DNA of 64,000 bases from Hahella sp. CCB-MM4 (GCF_002260525.1 NZ_MRYI01000006.1:124001-188000); one strand, 5' to 3'. Positions 38,677 through 48,330 are shown, counted from the first letter of the stretch. Translations and numbers: made by a program. Notes: generated from the letters alone by a model not told the origin.

Positions 38677-38753
38677 AAACGCCCGGAAGGAGTACCAGAA
38701 GTTTCGTGGGGCCGGATCGCCTACGCTAATAACATTAACAAGGAATCAAGGAT

Positions 38754-40892
38754 ATGAGTAAAGTTAATGCAGTACGATCAGGAGGTATGAGAGGAGGCAA
38801 AGCCCTCAAAGGGGCGGCAACATTTGCTGCCGCCATATTATTAGGTTCACAGGCATTGTTAAGTTCACAAGTTTTTGCCTTGGACCAGATTGAAGCAGGG
38901 TGTATGGAGGAAACCGCCGGCTTCAGTGTGCAGTGCTCTGCCAATGATATTCAGATCGCCGGTGTGGCGACCAACCCAGACGGAACCCCACAACTGGAGA
39001 TACTTGATGACGGTTGTGCTTATCAGGGCGATACCGTCGAATTCACCGCTACCTTTGAATTGGTCTCTTCGGCCAAAGAGCGCCATGACATCGGCATTTA
39101 CTTTGTCTCTGATGGAGACCCGCAGCAAGATGGTGCTGTCACCGGAGCCTGTAATATTTCCACCCTCCCATACCAGCCAGATCCACCCTGGCTCGATCTG
39201 GATGGAACCAATGACCCATTCCCAGGAACCAATACCCCATCGGGCGTTCAGGACACTTGTGGGGATATCGACAAACCCGATCACAATCCACTCTATCCTA
39301 CCGTGACCTTGACCGCAGTGTGTATCGACCCGGATGCAGATGGCAAACTCAACCTGCCTTACTGTACCAGCTGGCGTCAGGCCGGGGCCAACGAGCTCTG
39401 CACCACTCCGACCGATGCTTTCCCCGGATCACCTTCCAAGTGTAAGTGTGATGATGGGTTCAATGTTCCCATAGATGTTCCCGCAGCCGAGCTGCTGGTA
39501 TCCAAGTCGGCATCTCCAACTCAGTTGACAGAGCCCGGCGGTAACGTCACCTTCTCGGTGTCTGTCACCAATGTGGGTATAGACCCCAACAACTCTGTCT
39601 CCCTGAATACTTTGATGGACAGCATTTACGGCGATATCACAATGGCTGGTCACGACGGCATTACGAGTACTACCTGTAGCGTGCCACAAACCATTCCGGC
39701 AGATGATCGTAACCCTGGAGGTATTGACACTTATTCATGCCAGTTCACGGTGGCTGTCACCGGCAATGCCAACGATGTGGAAACTGATGTTGTGACGGCG
39801 ACAGGTGTGGACTCCAATGGAAACAACCTGTCAGGTAATGACGATGCTACCGTAACCTTCCTGGATTCACTGCCCGATCTCGAAGTCATCAAAACAGCTA
39901 CACCGACCCAACTGGCTGAACCTGGTGGCCTGGTGACGTTCAGCGTGACAGTCAATAACACCAGCCCTGCATCCAGCGATCCAGTCGTCCTGAATTCTCT
40001 GATCGACAATATTCACGGGGATCTTAACGGTCAGGGTACTTGCGTGTCCGGCATGGTCATTAATCCCGGCCAGAGCTACTCGTGCACCTTCACTGCGAAC
40101 GTTACCGGGAATTCCGGAGACTCGGAAACCGATACCGTCACGGTATCCGGTGCAGATGACGAAGGTAACCCGGTCAGTGCCAGTGACTCTGCAACCGTTG
40201 TGATACTCAATGTTCCATCGGATATCAGCATGACGAAAACAGCCTCGCCGGTACAGATTTATGAACCCGGTGGTAATGTCACCTACACCTACACGATCAC
40301 TAACACTTCACTTGTCGATACTGTGACGATTAACGTACTGACTGACAATATACTGGGTGACCTGAACGGCCAAGGTACCTGCTCTGTTCCGCAAGTCATC
40401 GCGCCTTCAGGATCCTATACCTGTACCGTCACCACGTTTGTCAGCGGTAACGGCAATACTTCTGTCACCAACGTGGTCAACAGCAGCGGTGTCGACGACG
40501 ACAACGAACCGGTATCCGCCATGAGCGATGCCACCGTCAATATAGAGAACCAGCCTCCGGCAGCGAGCATCACTAAGACTGCGACCATGGCGCTGGTTAC
40601 CTATGAAGTCACGGTGACAAACGACTCTGATGCAGAGGCTCTGACTGTCACTACCTTGGTAGACGATATGTTTGGTGATGTTACCATGGTACAAGGCGAC
40701 GTCTCCGCTACCACGTGCGTGGTTCCACAGGTACTGCAGCCGGCAACACAAGCAGGAGATTCTTACACTTGCACATTCAATGCATTGGTGGATACGCCAA
40801 CGCATACCAACACCGTCACAGCAACTGTGGTTGATGACGACGGCTCAGCGCCGATCACACCACAAGCCAGTGCGACTGTTACTTTGCAATAG
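38754..40892 (+). CDS. Secreted protein with DUF11-type repeats, copy 1
   Basis: A 712-residue exported protein, signal peptide ending near VFA before LDQIEAGC. A Cys-rich N-terminal domain (about residues 45-240) is followed by three full beta-sandwich repeats, each starting with a K-x-A-S/T-P-x-Q-x-x-EPGG motif (VSKSASPTQLTEPGG, IKTATPTQLAEPGG, TKTASPVQIYEPGG), and a shorter fourth (SITKTATMALVTYEV). This matches DUF11-like repeat proteins of bacterial surfaces. No anchoring motif is visible, so it may be secreted or held by its Cys domain. AAGGA lies upstream. A near-identical paralog follows. Confidence 0.87.
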   Translation: MSKVNAVRSGGMRGGKALKGAATFAAAILLGSQALLSSQVFALDQIEAGCMEETAGFSVQCSANDIQIAGVATNPDGTPQLEILDDGCAYQGDTVEFTATFELVSSAKERHDIGIYFVSDGDPQQDGAVTGACNISTLPYQPDPPWLDLDGTNDPFPGTNTPSGVQDTCGDIDKPDHNPLYPTVTLTAVCIDPDADGKLNLPYCTSWRQAGANELCTTPTDAFPGSPSKCKCDDGFNVPIDVPAAELLVSKSASPTQLTEPGGNVTFSVSVTNVGIDPNNSVSLNTLMDSIYGDITMAGHDGITSTTCSVPQTIPADDRNPGGIDTYSCQFTVAVTGNANDVETDVVTATGVDSNGNNLSGNDDATVTFLDSLPDLEVIKTATPTQLAEPGGLVTFSVTVNNTSPASSDPVVLNSLIDNIHGDLNGQGTCVSGMVINPGQSYSCTFTANVTGNSGDSETDTVTVSGADDEGNPVSASDSATVVILNVPSDISMTKTASPVQIYEPGGNVTYTYTITNTSLVDTVTINVLTDNILGDLNGQGTCSVPQVIAPSGSYTCTVTTFVSGNGNTSVTNVVNSSGVDDDNEPVSAMSDATVNIENQPPAASITKTATMALVTYEVTVTNDSDAEALTVTTLVDDMFGDVTMVQGDVSATTCVVPQVLQPATQAGDSYTCTFNALVDTPTHTNTVTATVVDDDGSAPITPQASATVTLQ

Positions 40893-40955
40893 AAGAGCCT
40901 GCACTAGAAGGACTTCAATAAAAGCCAGCAATAAAAGATAGATTGCTGAAAAACA

Positions 40956-40985
40956 AAGGGCCGGTTTATACCGGCCCTTCTTGGT
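40956..40985 (+). terminator. Terminator after DUF11-repeat gene 1
   Basis: AAGGGCCGGT (40956-40965) pairs with ACCGGCCCTT (40970-40979) and is followed by CTTGGTT. The stem core GGGCCGG is shared with the hairpins at 43421 and 45895. Confidence 0.8.
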
Positions 40986-41177
40986 TATGGTGCTGATTTC
41001 ATAGAACAATTCACCCGAACCATCAATCAATGATAGCTGCAAATTCTTTACATAATTTCCTTATTTTTCAATAAGTTTCAAACCAATTTCTTTCTCAGAT
41101 ATTTGTTGCCCCGCACTAAGAAGAAACTTTTTTTAAATAAATGCAAAACAATGTCAAACCGAGAACTCTGTACAATT

Positions 41178-41200
41178 TATGAACTAATCTTAATGTCGCG
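41178..41200 (+). promoter_or_regulatory. Conserved upstream element, copy 2
   Basis: This matches 38654-38676 at all but one base (TATGAACTAATC for TATGAACTATTC, then TTAATGTCGCG). It was most likely duplicated with the gene and kept. Confidence 0.6.
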
Positions 41201-41273
41201 GGACGCACGGCTGGAATGCCAATGAAAGTTTCGCCGTGCGAAATCAATCATCATTAACAGGGACATCAAGGAT

Positions 41274-43400
41274 ATGAATGACGTTAATGCGGCACGATCA
41301 GAAGTATCGTTCAAGAAGTACAGGTCATTAACGGGGACGGCGGCAGCAATAGCTTCGATAGTATTCGCCTCTCAATGCCTCGCGATGGATTCGGTGGACG
41401 CAGGTTGTATGGAGGAAACCGCTGGATTCAGCGTACAGTGCTCCGCCAATGATATTCAGATCGCCGGTGTGGCAACCAATCCTGACGGAACCCCCCAACT
41501 GGAAATACTCGATGATGGCTGTGCCTACCAGGGTGATACCGTCGAATTCACCGCCACCTTTGAACTGGTTTCCTCGGCCAAAGAGCGCCATGACATCGGT
41601 ATTTATTTTGTCACTGACGGCGATCCACAAAATGATGGTGCTATCAGTGGAGCCTGTAAAATATCAACCCTCCCTTTCGCGCCAAATCCCCCCTGGCTTG
41701 ATCTGGATGGTACCAACGATCCATTCCCGGGAACCAATACTCCCTCAGGCGTCCAAGACGAGTGTGGGGATATAGACAAGCCCGATCATAACCCGCTCTA
41801 TCCTACAATGACCCTAACCGCAGTGTGTATAGACCCCGATGCGGACGGTAAGCTGAACCTGCCCTACTGCACCAGCTGGCGGCAGGCCGGTGCGAACGAA
41901 CTCTGTACCACTCCGACAGATGCTTTCCCCGGATCTCCCTCTAAATGTAAGTGTGATGATGGATTCAACGTTCCCATTGATGTTCCCGCAGCAGAACTGT
42001 TGGTATCCAAGACAGCATCTCCGACACAGTTGACTGAACCAGGAGGCAACGTGACCTTCGCCGTATCGGTCACCAATGTGGGAATAGATCCCAACAACTC
42101 TGTGACCATGAATACTCTGACAGATGATATCTATGGTGATATCACCACTGCCGGCCATGACGGCATCATAAGCACTACCTGCGGCATACCGCAAATCATT
42201 CCGGCAGATGATCGCAACCCAGGCGGCGTAGACACTTATTCCTGCCAGTTCACGGTTGCCCTAAGTGGCAATGCCAACGATGTGGAAACTGACACGGTAA
42301 CCGCTACCGGTACCGATACCAACGGCTACAGTCTGTCGGGTTCAGACAGCGCCACAGTGACACTTCTCGATTCACTGCCCAATCTTGAAGTCATCAAGAC
42401 GGCAACGCCAACCCAACTGTTGGAGCCAGGAGGTCTGGTGACCTTTAGTGTAACAGTGAATAACACCAGCCCCGCTTCCAGTGACCCGGTCACGCTGAAC
42501 TCATTGGTAGATAATATTCATGGCGATCTTAATGGCCAGGGAACCTGCCTATCCGGTGTCACCATCAACCCGGGCCAAAGCTATTCCTGTACCTTCACTG
42601 CCAATGTTTTGGGGAATTCAGGAGATTCGGAAACAGACACTGTAACCGCCTCTGGCGCAGACGATGACGGCAACCCTGTCAGCGCGAGCGATTCAGCGAC
42701 AGTCTCCATCCTGAACGTGCCTTCAAATATTTCGTTGGCAAAATCCGCGTCGCCAGCTCAGATTTACGAACCAGGCGGCAATGTCACCTACACCTACACT
42801 GTCACCAATACTTCATCGGTTGATTCCGTCACGATTAACGTGCTGGTTGACGATATTTTGGGTGACCTGAACGGCCAGGGCTCCTGTAGCGTACCTCAGT
42901 TCATTGCACCTTCCGGCTCCTACAGCTGCAGCCTGACCACCTATGTCAGCGGCAATGGCAACACCTCCGTCACCAATGTGGTTACCGCAACAGGTGTGGA
43001 TGACGATAGCGATCCGGTATCCGCGACCAGTGATGCGACCGTCAATATTGAGAACCAACCTCCGGCAGCCAGTATCACCAAGTCCGCCGTGATGGCATTG
43101 GTCACCTACCAGATTACGGTAACCAATGATTCCGATGCGGAAGCCCTGACCGTCACCAACCTGGTTGATGACATGTTTGGAGATATCACCGCGGTACAAG
43201 GCAATATCTATGCAACCACCTGTGTGATTCCCCAGGTACTGCAGCCGGCCACCCAGGCTGGTGACAGTTACACCTGCACCTTTGATGCATTTGTAGATAC
43301 GCCAACTCACACCAACACTGTTACAGCGACTGTTGGCGATGACGACGGTTCCGCACCAGTCACTCCGCAGGCCAGCGCTACCGTTACTTTGCAACAATAA
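41274..43400 (+). CDS. Secreted protein with DUF11-type repeats, copy 2
   Basis: A 708-residue paralog of the preceding gene. It differs in the signal peptide (ends near CLAMDS) but the Cys-rich domain is almost identical (the run after GCMEETAGFSVQC continues unchanged for tens of residues), and the three repeats plus short fourth repeat have the same layout. Many differences between the copies are synonymous, which shows selection on the protein. Its own upstream element and terminator suggest it is separately transcribed. Confidence 0.87.
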   Translation: MNDVNAARSEVSFKKYRSLTGTAAAIASIVFASQCLAMDSVDAGCMEETAGFSVQCSANDIQIAGVATNPDGTPQLEILDDGCAYQGDTVEFTATFELVSSAKERHDIGIYFVTDGDPQNDGAISGACKISTLPFAPNPPWLDLDGTNDPFPGTNTPSGVQDECGDIDKPDHNPLYPTMTLTAVCIDPDADGKLNLPYCTSWRQAGANELCTTPTDAFPGSPSKCKCDDGFNVPIDVPAAELLVSKTASPTQLTEPGGNVTFAVSVTNVGIDPNNSVTMNTLTDDIYGDITTAGHDGIISTTCGIPQIIPADDRNPGGVDTYSCQFTVALSGNANDVETDTVTATGTDTNGYSLSGSDSATVTLLDSLPNLEVIKTATPTQLLEPGGLVTFSVTVNNTSPASSDPVTLNSLVDNIHGDLNGQGTCLSGVTINPGQSYSCTFTANVLGNSGDSETDTVTASGADDDGNPVSASDSATVSILNVPSNISLAKSASPAQIYEPGGNVTYTYTVTNTSSVDSVTINVLVDDILGDLNGQGSCSVPQFIAPSGSYSCSLTTYVSGNGNTSVTNVVTATGVDDDSDPVSATSDATVNIENQPPAASITKSAVMALVTYQITVTNDSDAEALTVTNLVDDMFGDITAVQGNIYATTCVIPQVLQPATQAGDSYTCTFDAFVDTPTHTNTVTATVGDDDGSAPVTPQASATVTLQQ

Positions 43401-43420
43401 AATAGCTTCGTGATATATAC

Positions 43421-43446
43421 AGGGCCGGAATTCTCCGGCCCTTTTC
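43421..43446 (+). terminator. Terminator after DUF11-repeat gene 2
   Basis: AGGGCCGGA (43421-43429), loop ATTC, TCCGGCCCT (43434-43442), then TTTC. It is 20 bases after the stop codon. Confidence 0.85.
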
Positions 43447-43631
43447 ATTTGCGGACTCGGTGCTGCCAATTCAAGCTAACTAACCAGGTGTACCCCATTA
43501 TCTACAAAGCCACTATTCGAATTAGTTCCAGGGCTTCTTTTTGGAGGGCAAGTTAGAGAAGATAAATCCAAACACACGCTTAGCCAGGTACACAATCGAC
43601 ACGGTAGAGAGTATTCCCTCTTCGCTCGATA

Positions 43632-43868
43632 TCACTTCAGCTTCGAAGCCCAGATCGCCAGTTTGTGCTTCATCGTTACCAAAGATACCTGATCCTCGGG
43701 AAGGGGCTGAATAACATTATCGTGGACCAGTAAGCGATATATATACTCGATTTTTTCATTGGCAGAATCTGTGGGCTCAAATTCAACGACACCTCGTCCC
43801 TCTCCATACTTCATGCCTTCGGTGATCGCCTTTTTCAGTAATTCCTTTTCGTTTTTCAGTTTTTTCAT
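43632..43868 (-). CDS. DUF5062-like small protein
   Basis: A 78-residue soluble protein. The pattern KNEKELLKKAITEGMKYG, then KIEYIYRLLVHDNVIQPL and MKHKLAIW resembles the small DUF5062 family known mainly from marine gammaproteobacteria; I recognise it from memory only. Function unknown. It is the last gene, in the direction of transcription, of a run of minus-strand genes. Confidence 0.65.
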   Translation of the reverse strand: MKKLKNEKELLKKAITEGMKYGEGRGVVEFEPTDSANEKIEYIYRLLVHDNVIQPLPEDQVSLVTMKHKLAIWASKLK

Positions 43869-43901
43869 GGCCGGAAATACCTTTTAAATTGCTTGCCCCA
43901 A

Positions 43902-44789
43902 TCAGCTATCGGAACAGAATCTGTTCTCACACACATCCATAAACCTTAGCACGGCCTCGCTCAACTGACTATCCGGATCATTCAGGTCGCGGAACGAGGT
44001 GAAATGGTTTTTATCCGGCTGGATGAATAGCTCTGCAGGGAAACCTTTCTCAATCCAGGAAGCATGATAGTCCCGTGACTGCCGAACAAACTCTGTAGAT
44101 TCTTTTGCCCCTACGGTGATAAATAGAGGCATGCCATGCTCAGGTATCTGGAGCAAGGGACTCTGAGTCGAAATGACATACTGATTCAGGGAGACGGTAG
44201 GCTGAAGCCATGAATAATAGAGCGGTGTCAGATCATAGATCCCACTGATGGGGATGCCACCCTTGATAATATTTTGAGGAAGCTCGTACTCCCTTTCCCA
44301 ACCCGTTGAGACCAGCATTCCAACCTGCTGTGCTCCGGCAGAGTGACCACCAACGAAGATCCGGTTGCGATCACCGTTATACTGCTGAATATTTTGATAG
44401 ACCCAGGCAACCGAGGCGCGGACTTGCCGTGTGATCTCCGGTATAGACACCTGAGGACACAAAGAATAGTTGGGCAGGACAACCGTCACTCCTCGGGCCA
44501 CCAAACCACGAGCCACCAAACTGAAATCCCGACTGCTCATACTTCGCCAATATCCACCATGAATGAAGACGAATACTGGTGAATCCTTGTTTGCGGAAGG
44601 AAAGATATCCAGGGTTTCATCGCGCATCGGCCCGTATTTCACATCAGGAAAATACTCAAGTTCTTCACGGGTCTGCTGATTGGCTTGCGTATCATGCTTA
44701 ATATATGGGGCTAAATCAGGCACCGACAAGACCGCATTGTATTCCGTATCAATATCTGCCTGACGAGCAAATTGACGATATAGCTTCAT
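43902..44789 (-). CDS. Alpha/beta hydrolase, arylformamidase/carboxylesterase-like
   Basis: A 295-residue alpha/beta hydrolase, started at ATG 44789 because AAGGAA lies six bases upstream; the longer frame to 44825 would run into the ElaA-like gene. The oxyanion motif is FIHGGYWR, the nucleophile elbow GGHSAGAQQ, and the likely catalytic His is in PDKNHFTSF. HGGYW with GHSAG is typical of kynurenine formamidases and related esterases, but no tryptophan-pathway genes are nearby, so the substrate is uncertain. Confidence 0.85.
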   Translation of the reverse strand: MKLYRQFARQADIDTEYNAVLSVPDLAPYIKHDTQANQQTREELEYFPDVKYGPMRDETLDIFPSANKDSPVFVFIHGGYWRSMSSRDFSLVARGLVARGVTVVLPNYSLCPQVSIPEITRQVRASVAWVYQNIQQYNGDRNRIFVGGHSAGAQQVGMLVSTGWEREYELPQNIIKGGIPISGIYDLTPLYYSWLQPTVSLNQYVISTQSPLLQIPEHGMPLFITVGAKESTEFVRQSRDYHASWIEKGFPAELFIQPDKNHFTSFRDLNDPDSQLSEAVLRFMDVCENRFCSDS

Positions 44790-44821
44790 TGAAATTCCTT
44801 GGATGATGGGCTTTTCTGCTC

Positions 44822-45307
44822 TCAATTCGACGCTGAAGTCATCATGTCAATATGAGGGATACCATCTTCATCGTATGGTTCAGATACCGCGTTGAATCCG
44901 AAACCTGTATAGAATCGTTCCAGATACAATTGGGCAGAAATCTTGATAGGCTGGTTCGGGTACATCTCCCCCATCAACTCCACGGTCTTTTTGATCAGCA
45001 TTTTTCCTGCACCGGTGCCTCGGGCATCTTCAGTCGTGAGAACCCTGCCAAATGACGGTTGCTCGTATAAGTGTCCGGGGGGCACCACTCGCAAATAGGC
45101 ATGAATCTTGGGACTGTCGCTAATATCGAGACCAGCGCCCTCATCTTTTTTTACAGCAAATAGGTGCCAGGATCCTTTGTCCAGTTTATCAATATCCGGG
45201 TAGATGCAATTCTGCTCGATAATAAACACTTGCTGCCTGACTCTGAGAATTTCATATAACTCTTCCACAGACAGTTCATCAAAGGCTTTGAACTTCCATT
45301 CGTACAT
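44822..45307 (-). CDS. elaA: ElaA-like GNAT acetyltransferase
   Basis: A 161-residue protein of the ElaA family: N-terminal LYEILRVRQQVFIIEQNCIYPDID, the middle AYLRVVPPG, the acetyl-CoA loop ARGTGAGKMLI and the end AQLYLERFYTGFGF. Its substrate is unknown, as for E. coli ElaA. It lies 32 bases upstream of the hydrolase gene and may be cotranscribed with it. Confidence 0.87.
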   Translation of the reverse strand: MYEWKFKAFDELSVEELYEILRVRQQVFIIEQNCIYPDIDKLDKGSWHLFAVKKDEGAGLDISDSPKIHAYLRVVPPGHLYEQPSFGRVLTTEDARGTGAGKMLIKKTVELMGEMYPNQPIKISAQLYLERFYTGFGFNAVSEPYDEDGIPHIDMMTSASN

Positions 45308-45339
45308 CTGAACGATTCCTTACAATTGTGCAGTACTGG

Positions 45340-45711
45340 TTAACTTCCCTCGTCGGGTTTACCATCCTCCAGCCACTTTACATTGCTATCCCGAATTCCC
45401 AAACCAGTTTTAAATTCCTCAGCAAATTCAAGGTCCGGTTTTCCCATCCAGCCTCTCTCAACATAAAGGTTATATCCATCATCGACTTTTTCGTATCGGA
45501 CCGACGCCAGCCATATCGCATCCCAGTCCCCTAAAAACTTCAGATCTTTCAGAGACCGCGGATACTCTCCATAGCGCGTGTGATGCAGCTCAATAATAGA
45601 AATGGCTGATACAAAGTTTTGCCTGCCAAACTTTTCATCCGCTCCCGGAATGGTTAAATCGCATCCAGCAACACAAAAAGCTAAGAGCAAAATAGAAAGG
45701 TATCTCAGCAT
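45340..45711 (-). CDS. Small lipoprotein of unknown function
   Basis: A 123-residue lipoprotein, started at ATG 45711 (MLRYLSILLLAF), which gives a proper signal peptide with lipobox CVAGCDL; the longer frame puts extra residues before it. The mature part (IELHHTRYGEYPRSLKDL) resembles the C-terminal part of some pseudopilin-like proteins, but no family can be named with confidence. Confidence 0.65.
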   Translation of the reverse strand: MLRYLSILLLAFCVAGCDLTIPGADEKFGRQNFVSAISIIELHHTRYGEYPRSLKDLKFLGDWDAIWLASVRYEKVDDGYNLYVERGWMGKPDLEFAEEFKTGLGIRDSNVKWLEDGKPDEGS

Positions 45712-45894
45712 CGGTTTAGATCTAATAGTAATTGGTTCAGCCATACCGACCTTACTCCTGCCCTCTGTACGGCTCTATATCAAAAGAAATGTAATAGTAT
45801 CTATGACAAGACTATATGGAGGACCGTTAATCCCCTTCCATACAACTATATAACACTCATCTTTGATATTGATGTAGGAAAAATGAAGATGGGT

Positions 45895-45918
45895 AGGGCC
45901 GGATATCTATCCGGCCCT
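45895..45918 (-). terminator. Perfect hairpin after the DUF3103-like gene
   Basis: AGGGCCGGAT, loop ATCT, ATCCGGCCCT form a 10-bp stem about 30 bases past the end of the minus-strand gene. The core GGGCCGG is shared with the two DUF11-gene terminators. No good T-tract follows on the minus strand, while CCCTTTAG follows on the plus strand. Confidence 0.6.
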
Positions 45919-45948
45919 TTAGTAGTGATGTTAGAGAAAAATTCTCAC

Positions 45949-47154
45949 TTACTGCGAATCACTGAGCGTATAAGGCCTCAATGTTGACATGGCATTGCCT
46001 GCCGCTCCCATGCGGTTGGTGTACTGAATACTCTTCTCCAGGGTGTAGAAGGAATCCAGATAGTCGTCGTCATTACTGAACCAATGATCCGGCATGGCGG
46101 CCACGATACCGCTACCCAATGCCACCAGGGCACCGATTTCCGGTTGGCCCAATGCTGAAAGAATTTCTGCCGCGGCTGACAGCAGTTTCTGCGCCAGCTG
46201 TTGATAATTGGTGTTATCGTCATGCTCCATCAGGATGATATTGGCGGCTCCCCAACGATAGCGCGCCCAATAGACCATCACCTGGTTCGGGTAATAGGTT
46301 TTACCGTCATAATCCAGATAAGGCATATCAACGATATCCAGAGCTGGCTCGTCCCGGCTTGGGTCCACTCCCGAAACAATCGCATAAACCTCCGCTTTGC
46401 CGGAAATCCAGGGCTCTTCATCATCATTCAAGCGAATTTGATCCAGAATCGTCACTTGCGTTGTGTCCATCAGGCTTTCGTTCATCAGGCTTTCATTCGC
46501 CAAGCCCTCATTCATTTGGAGCGAGTTCATCTGAAGCGAGCGAACCTTGGTCTGGGCGAATACCTGCTGCATTTGCGCCAATCCAAGCTGCAGATCTTTC
46601 TTGGCATTAATATCGACCACTACGACCGGACGGTCAGGCATATTCCAGACATCCAGCATATGCAGGCCACCCCGGCTGTCATAGGCTTCGATGTATTGCC
46701 AGGTTGATTCATCACCATCCGGCTCGTAGGCATAGAGAGGCTCTACCCCCCCCTGCAACTGTGTCATCATTGAGGGAGCGGCAATACGCAATTCAAGCAA
46801 CGTATCGTTTGCATTGGCCAATCCCTTTTTACTCAGAACACTTTTCTCCGCTCTCCGGGCCTGGCCGACGAACGAGTGCGACAAGCTTTGGACATCCTGC
46901 AGAAGGGTCGCTACAGATACACTCCCCTGGTGCTTCTGCAACTGTCTGGTTAGCTCGGCCGGGCTGATTTCCCGTGCAACAGACCGGGCCACTGAGCGCT
47001 TCTCATTCGCTAATGTGACAAAACCGGGAGAGCTATAAGAGGTATGATTAACGGCGGTGTTTATGGAAAGGCGACTATTGTCAGCCGCATTTGAATGGGA
47101 CATCCAGCCGCTTAGCAGCAGCGCCATCATTCCTAGAGCAGTATATTTCCTCAT
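45949..47154 (-). CDS. Exported DUF3103-like protein
   Basis: A 401-residue protein with a signal peptide (ending near SNAAD). The layout (LELRIAAPSMM, YEPDGDESTWQYIEAYD, PVVVVDINAKKDL, DPSRDEPALDIVDMPYLDYDG, PNQVMVYWARYRWG) resembles the DUF3103 family of marine gammaproteobacteria; this is recognition from memory. Residues near the centre are tandem micro-repeats: SLQMNSLQMN and ESLMNESLMD, each from a 15-bp duplication. A hydrophobic segment lies near LGSGIVAAMP. Function unknown. Confidence 0.65.
   Translation of the reverse strand: MRKYTALGMMALLLSGWMSHSNAADNSRLSINTAVNHTSYSSPGFVTLANEKRSVARSVAREISPAELTRQLQKHQGSVSVATLLQDVQSLSHSFVGQARRAEKSVLSKKGLANANDTLLELRIAAPSMMTQLQGGVEPLYAYEPDGDESTWQYIEAYDSRGGLHMLDVWNMPDRPVVVVDINAKKDLQLGLAQMQQVFAQTKVRSLQMNSLQMNEGLANESLMNESLMDTTQVTILDQIRLNDDEEPWISGKAEVYAIVSGVDPSRDEPALDIVDMPYLDYDGKTYYPNQVMVYWARYRWGAANIILMEHDDNTNYQQLAQKLLSAAAEILSALGQPEIGALVALGSGIVAAMPDHWFSNDDDYLDSFYTLEKSIQYTNRMGAAGNAMSTLRPYTLSDSQ
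46468..46540. repeat. Two 15-bp tandem duplications inside the DUF3103-like gene
   Basis: CATCAGGCTTTCGTT (46468-46482) is followed by CATCAGGCTTTCATT (46483-46497), and TTCATTTGGAGCGAG (46511-46525) by TTCATCTGAAGCGAG (46526-46540). Both keep the reading frame. Confidence 0.9.
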
Positions 47155-47521
47155 ACTGAATTCCTTTTATATTTCCTTATTGATTTGAAGCCTGGTGCGC
47201 GCTTATTCCCTCTACAGCAAATGTGGGAGATCTGGCAAAGAACAAGTGGCCCGCATCAGGTCATTGCCGGTTAACACAACAATGTATTGTCTACCTCCAC
47301 TCCTTGGGTGTTACCGGTCAAATAAGCATATAACAGGATTTTGATATGGCTCAGTTGAAGAGTACATTTTTTGGTCATTTTGAGAATGAGCCGACAAAAA
47401 TGAGCGTCATAGGCTGAACGGAGTAGTGACGAGAGGGGAAAGGATTTTCTATGCTTCGCCGCCAAACAGCATGCTTTGGATGTGCTTTTTTAAAAGACGA
47501 AAAGAGGGATTAGTGGGCCGG
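47155..47521. other. Gap upstream of the DUF3103-like gene
   Basis: These 367 bases should hold the promoter of the DUF3103-like gene. A 64-codon minus-strand frame (47271-47465) starts at TTG with no ribosome site and is not accepted. I see no other structure. Confidence 0.5.
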
Positions 47522-47821
47522 TTAGGTTGATATCTGAAAGATCAAAATACAAAGGATTGTCACACCACCAATCCAGGTAACCGGGGACAAGTACCACTCT
47601 ATGGAGGTTTCTGCCGGTAATGGTCTGAGTTTGGAATAGGCATACACCAATATAGCGCTACCCAGCAAGAAGACACTTGCCGTGATCAATGCAAACTTGA
47701 TCAGATTAATAATATGTTCCAGGTCCAAAGTGTCACTGCTGTATAGATCCTGCAGCCCGACGCCAACGACGACACAGATGATATTGATCGTCCATATCAA
47801 AGAAGGTTTAAAAATTCTCAT
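47522..47821 (-). CDS. Small integral membrane protein, unknown
   Basis: A 99-residue protein with three hydrophobic segments (TINIICVVVGVGL, FALITASVFLLGSAILVYAY, WIGGVTILCILIF). No family recognised. Its start overlaps the DinB gene's stop by four bases, so it is coupled to it and probably cotranscribed. Confidence 0.65.
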   Translation of the reverse strand: MRIFKPSLIWTINIICVVVGVGLQDLYSSDTLDLEHIINLIKFALITASVFLLGSAILVYAYSKLRPLPAETSIEWYLSPVTWIGGVTILCILIFQIST

Positions 47822-48330
47822 AATGATTTTTTAAAATGGTCCCGCAAAAATACAGGCAAATCATTGGCCGGCAGCCCTGACGATGCCTGATACATCATAT
47901 CGCCGATAAAGCCCCTGTGATAAGTATTGTGGTTAACCACGTGAAGGAGCATGTCGCCACGAGACATCACGCCCTCGCCACCACCAACAAACTGGAAATG
48001 AATCACTTCCGCCAATGTCTCTTCTGAAATCGAATCAACATATTGAACATACCATTGATCCATCTTCCGCTGACACTCCCAAAGCTCCAATAAGGGAGGA
48101 TGCGTTGGTGTATTCCTGGCGGTATAGCTATGGGACACGCCCAACAAATGGGCCTTGAAGATATCATCTATCACATAGACATGATTGAGCGTGTGCACCA
48201 TATTGCCAAACCGGGTTTCCCGTTTCTTTATGGCTTCATCTCCGGGCAATTTGCTGACAGCCCCATAAGTCAATTCGTTAGCCCATGCCTTATAACGGCA
48301 GAGCATTTTCACTTGTTCCAATAAGTTCAT
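47818..48330 (-). CDS. DinB family protein
   Basis: A 170-residue DinB/YfiT-like four-helix protein. The metal-binding His residues are visible in VHTLNHVYVIDDIF and in HVVNHNTYHRGFIGDM. The family includes metal-dependent thiol transferases and damage-inducible proteins. The specific reaction is not known. It is followed by a coupled membrane-protein gene. Confidence 0.9.
   Translation of the reverse strand: MNLLEQVKMLCRYKAWANELTYGAVSKLPGDEAIKKRETRFGNMVHTLNHVYVIDDIFKAHLLGVSHSYTARNTPTHPPLLELWECQRKMDQWYVQYVDSISEETLAEVIHFQFVGGGEGVMSRGDMLLHVVNHNTYHRGFIGDMMYQASSGLPANDLPVFLRDHFKKSL

Larger units (their letters stand above)
40893..41273. other. Gap between the two DUF11-repeat genes
   Basis: This 381-base gap holds the terminator of the first gene at 40956, then an A+T-rich stretch and the conserved upstream element of the second gene at 41178-41200. 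No gene is seen. Confidence 0.7.

Noticed and set aside
47271-47465. 64-codon minus-strand frame upstream of the DUF3103-like gene
   Set aside because: It begins at TTG without a ribosome site and matches no family I know.
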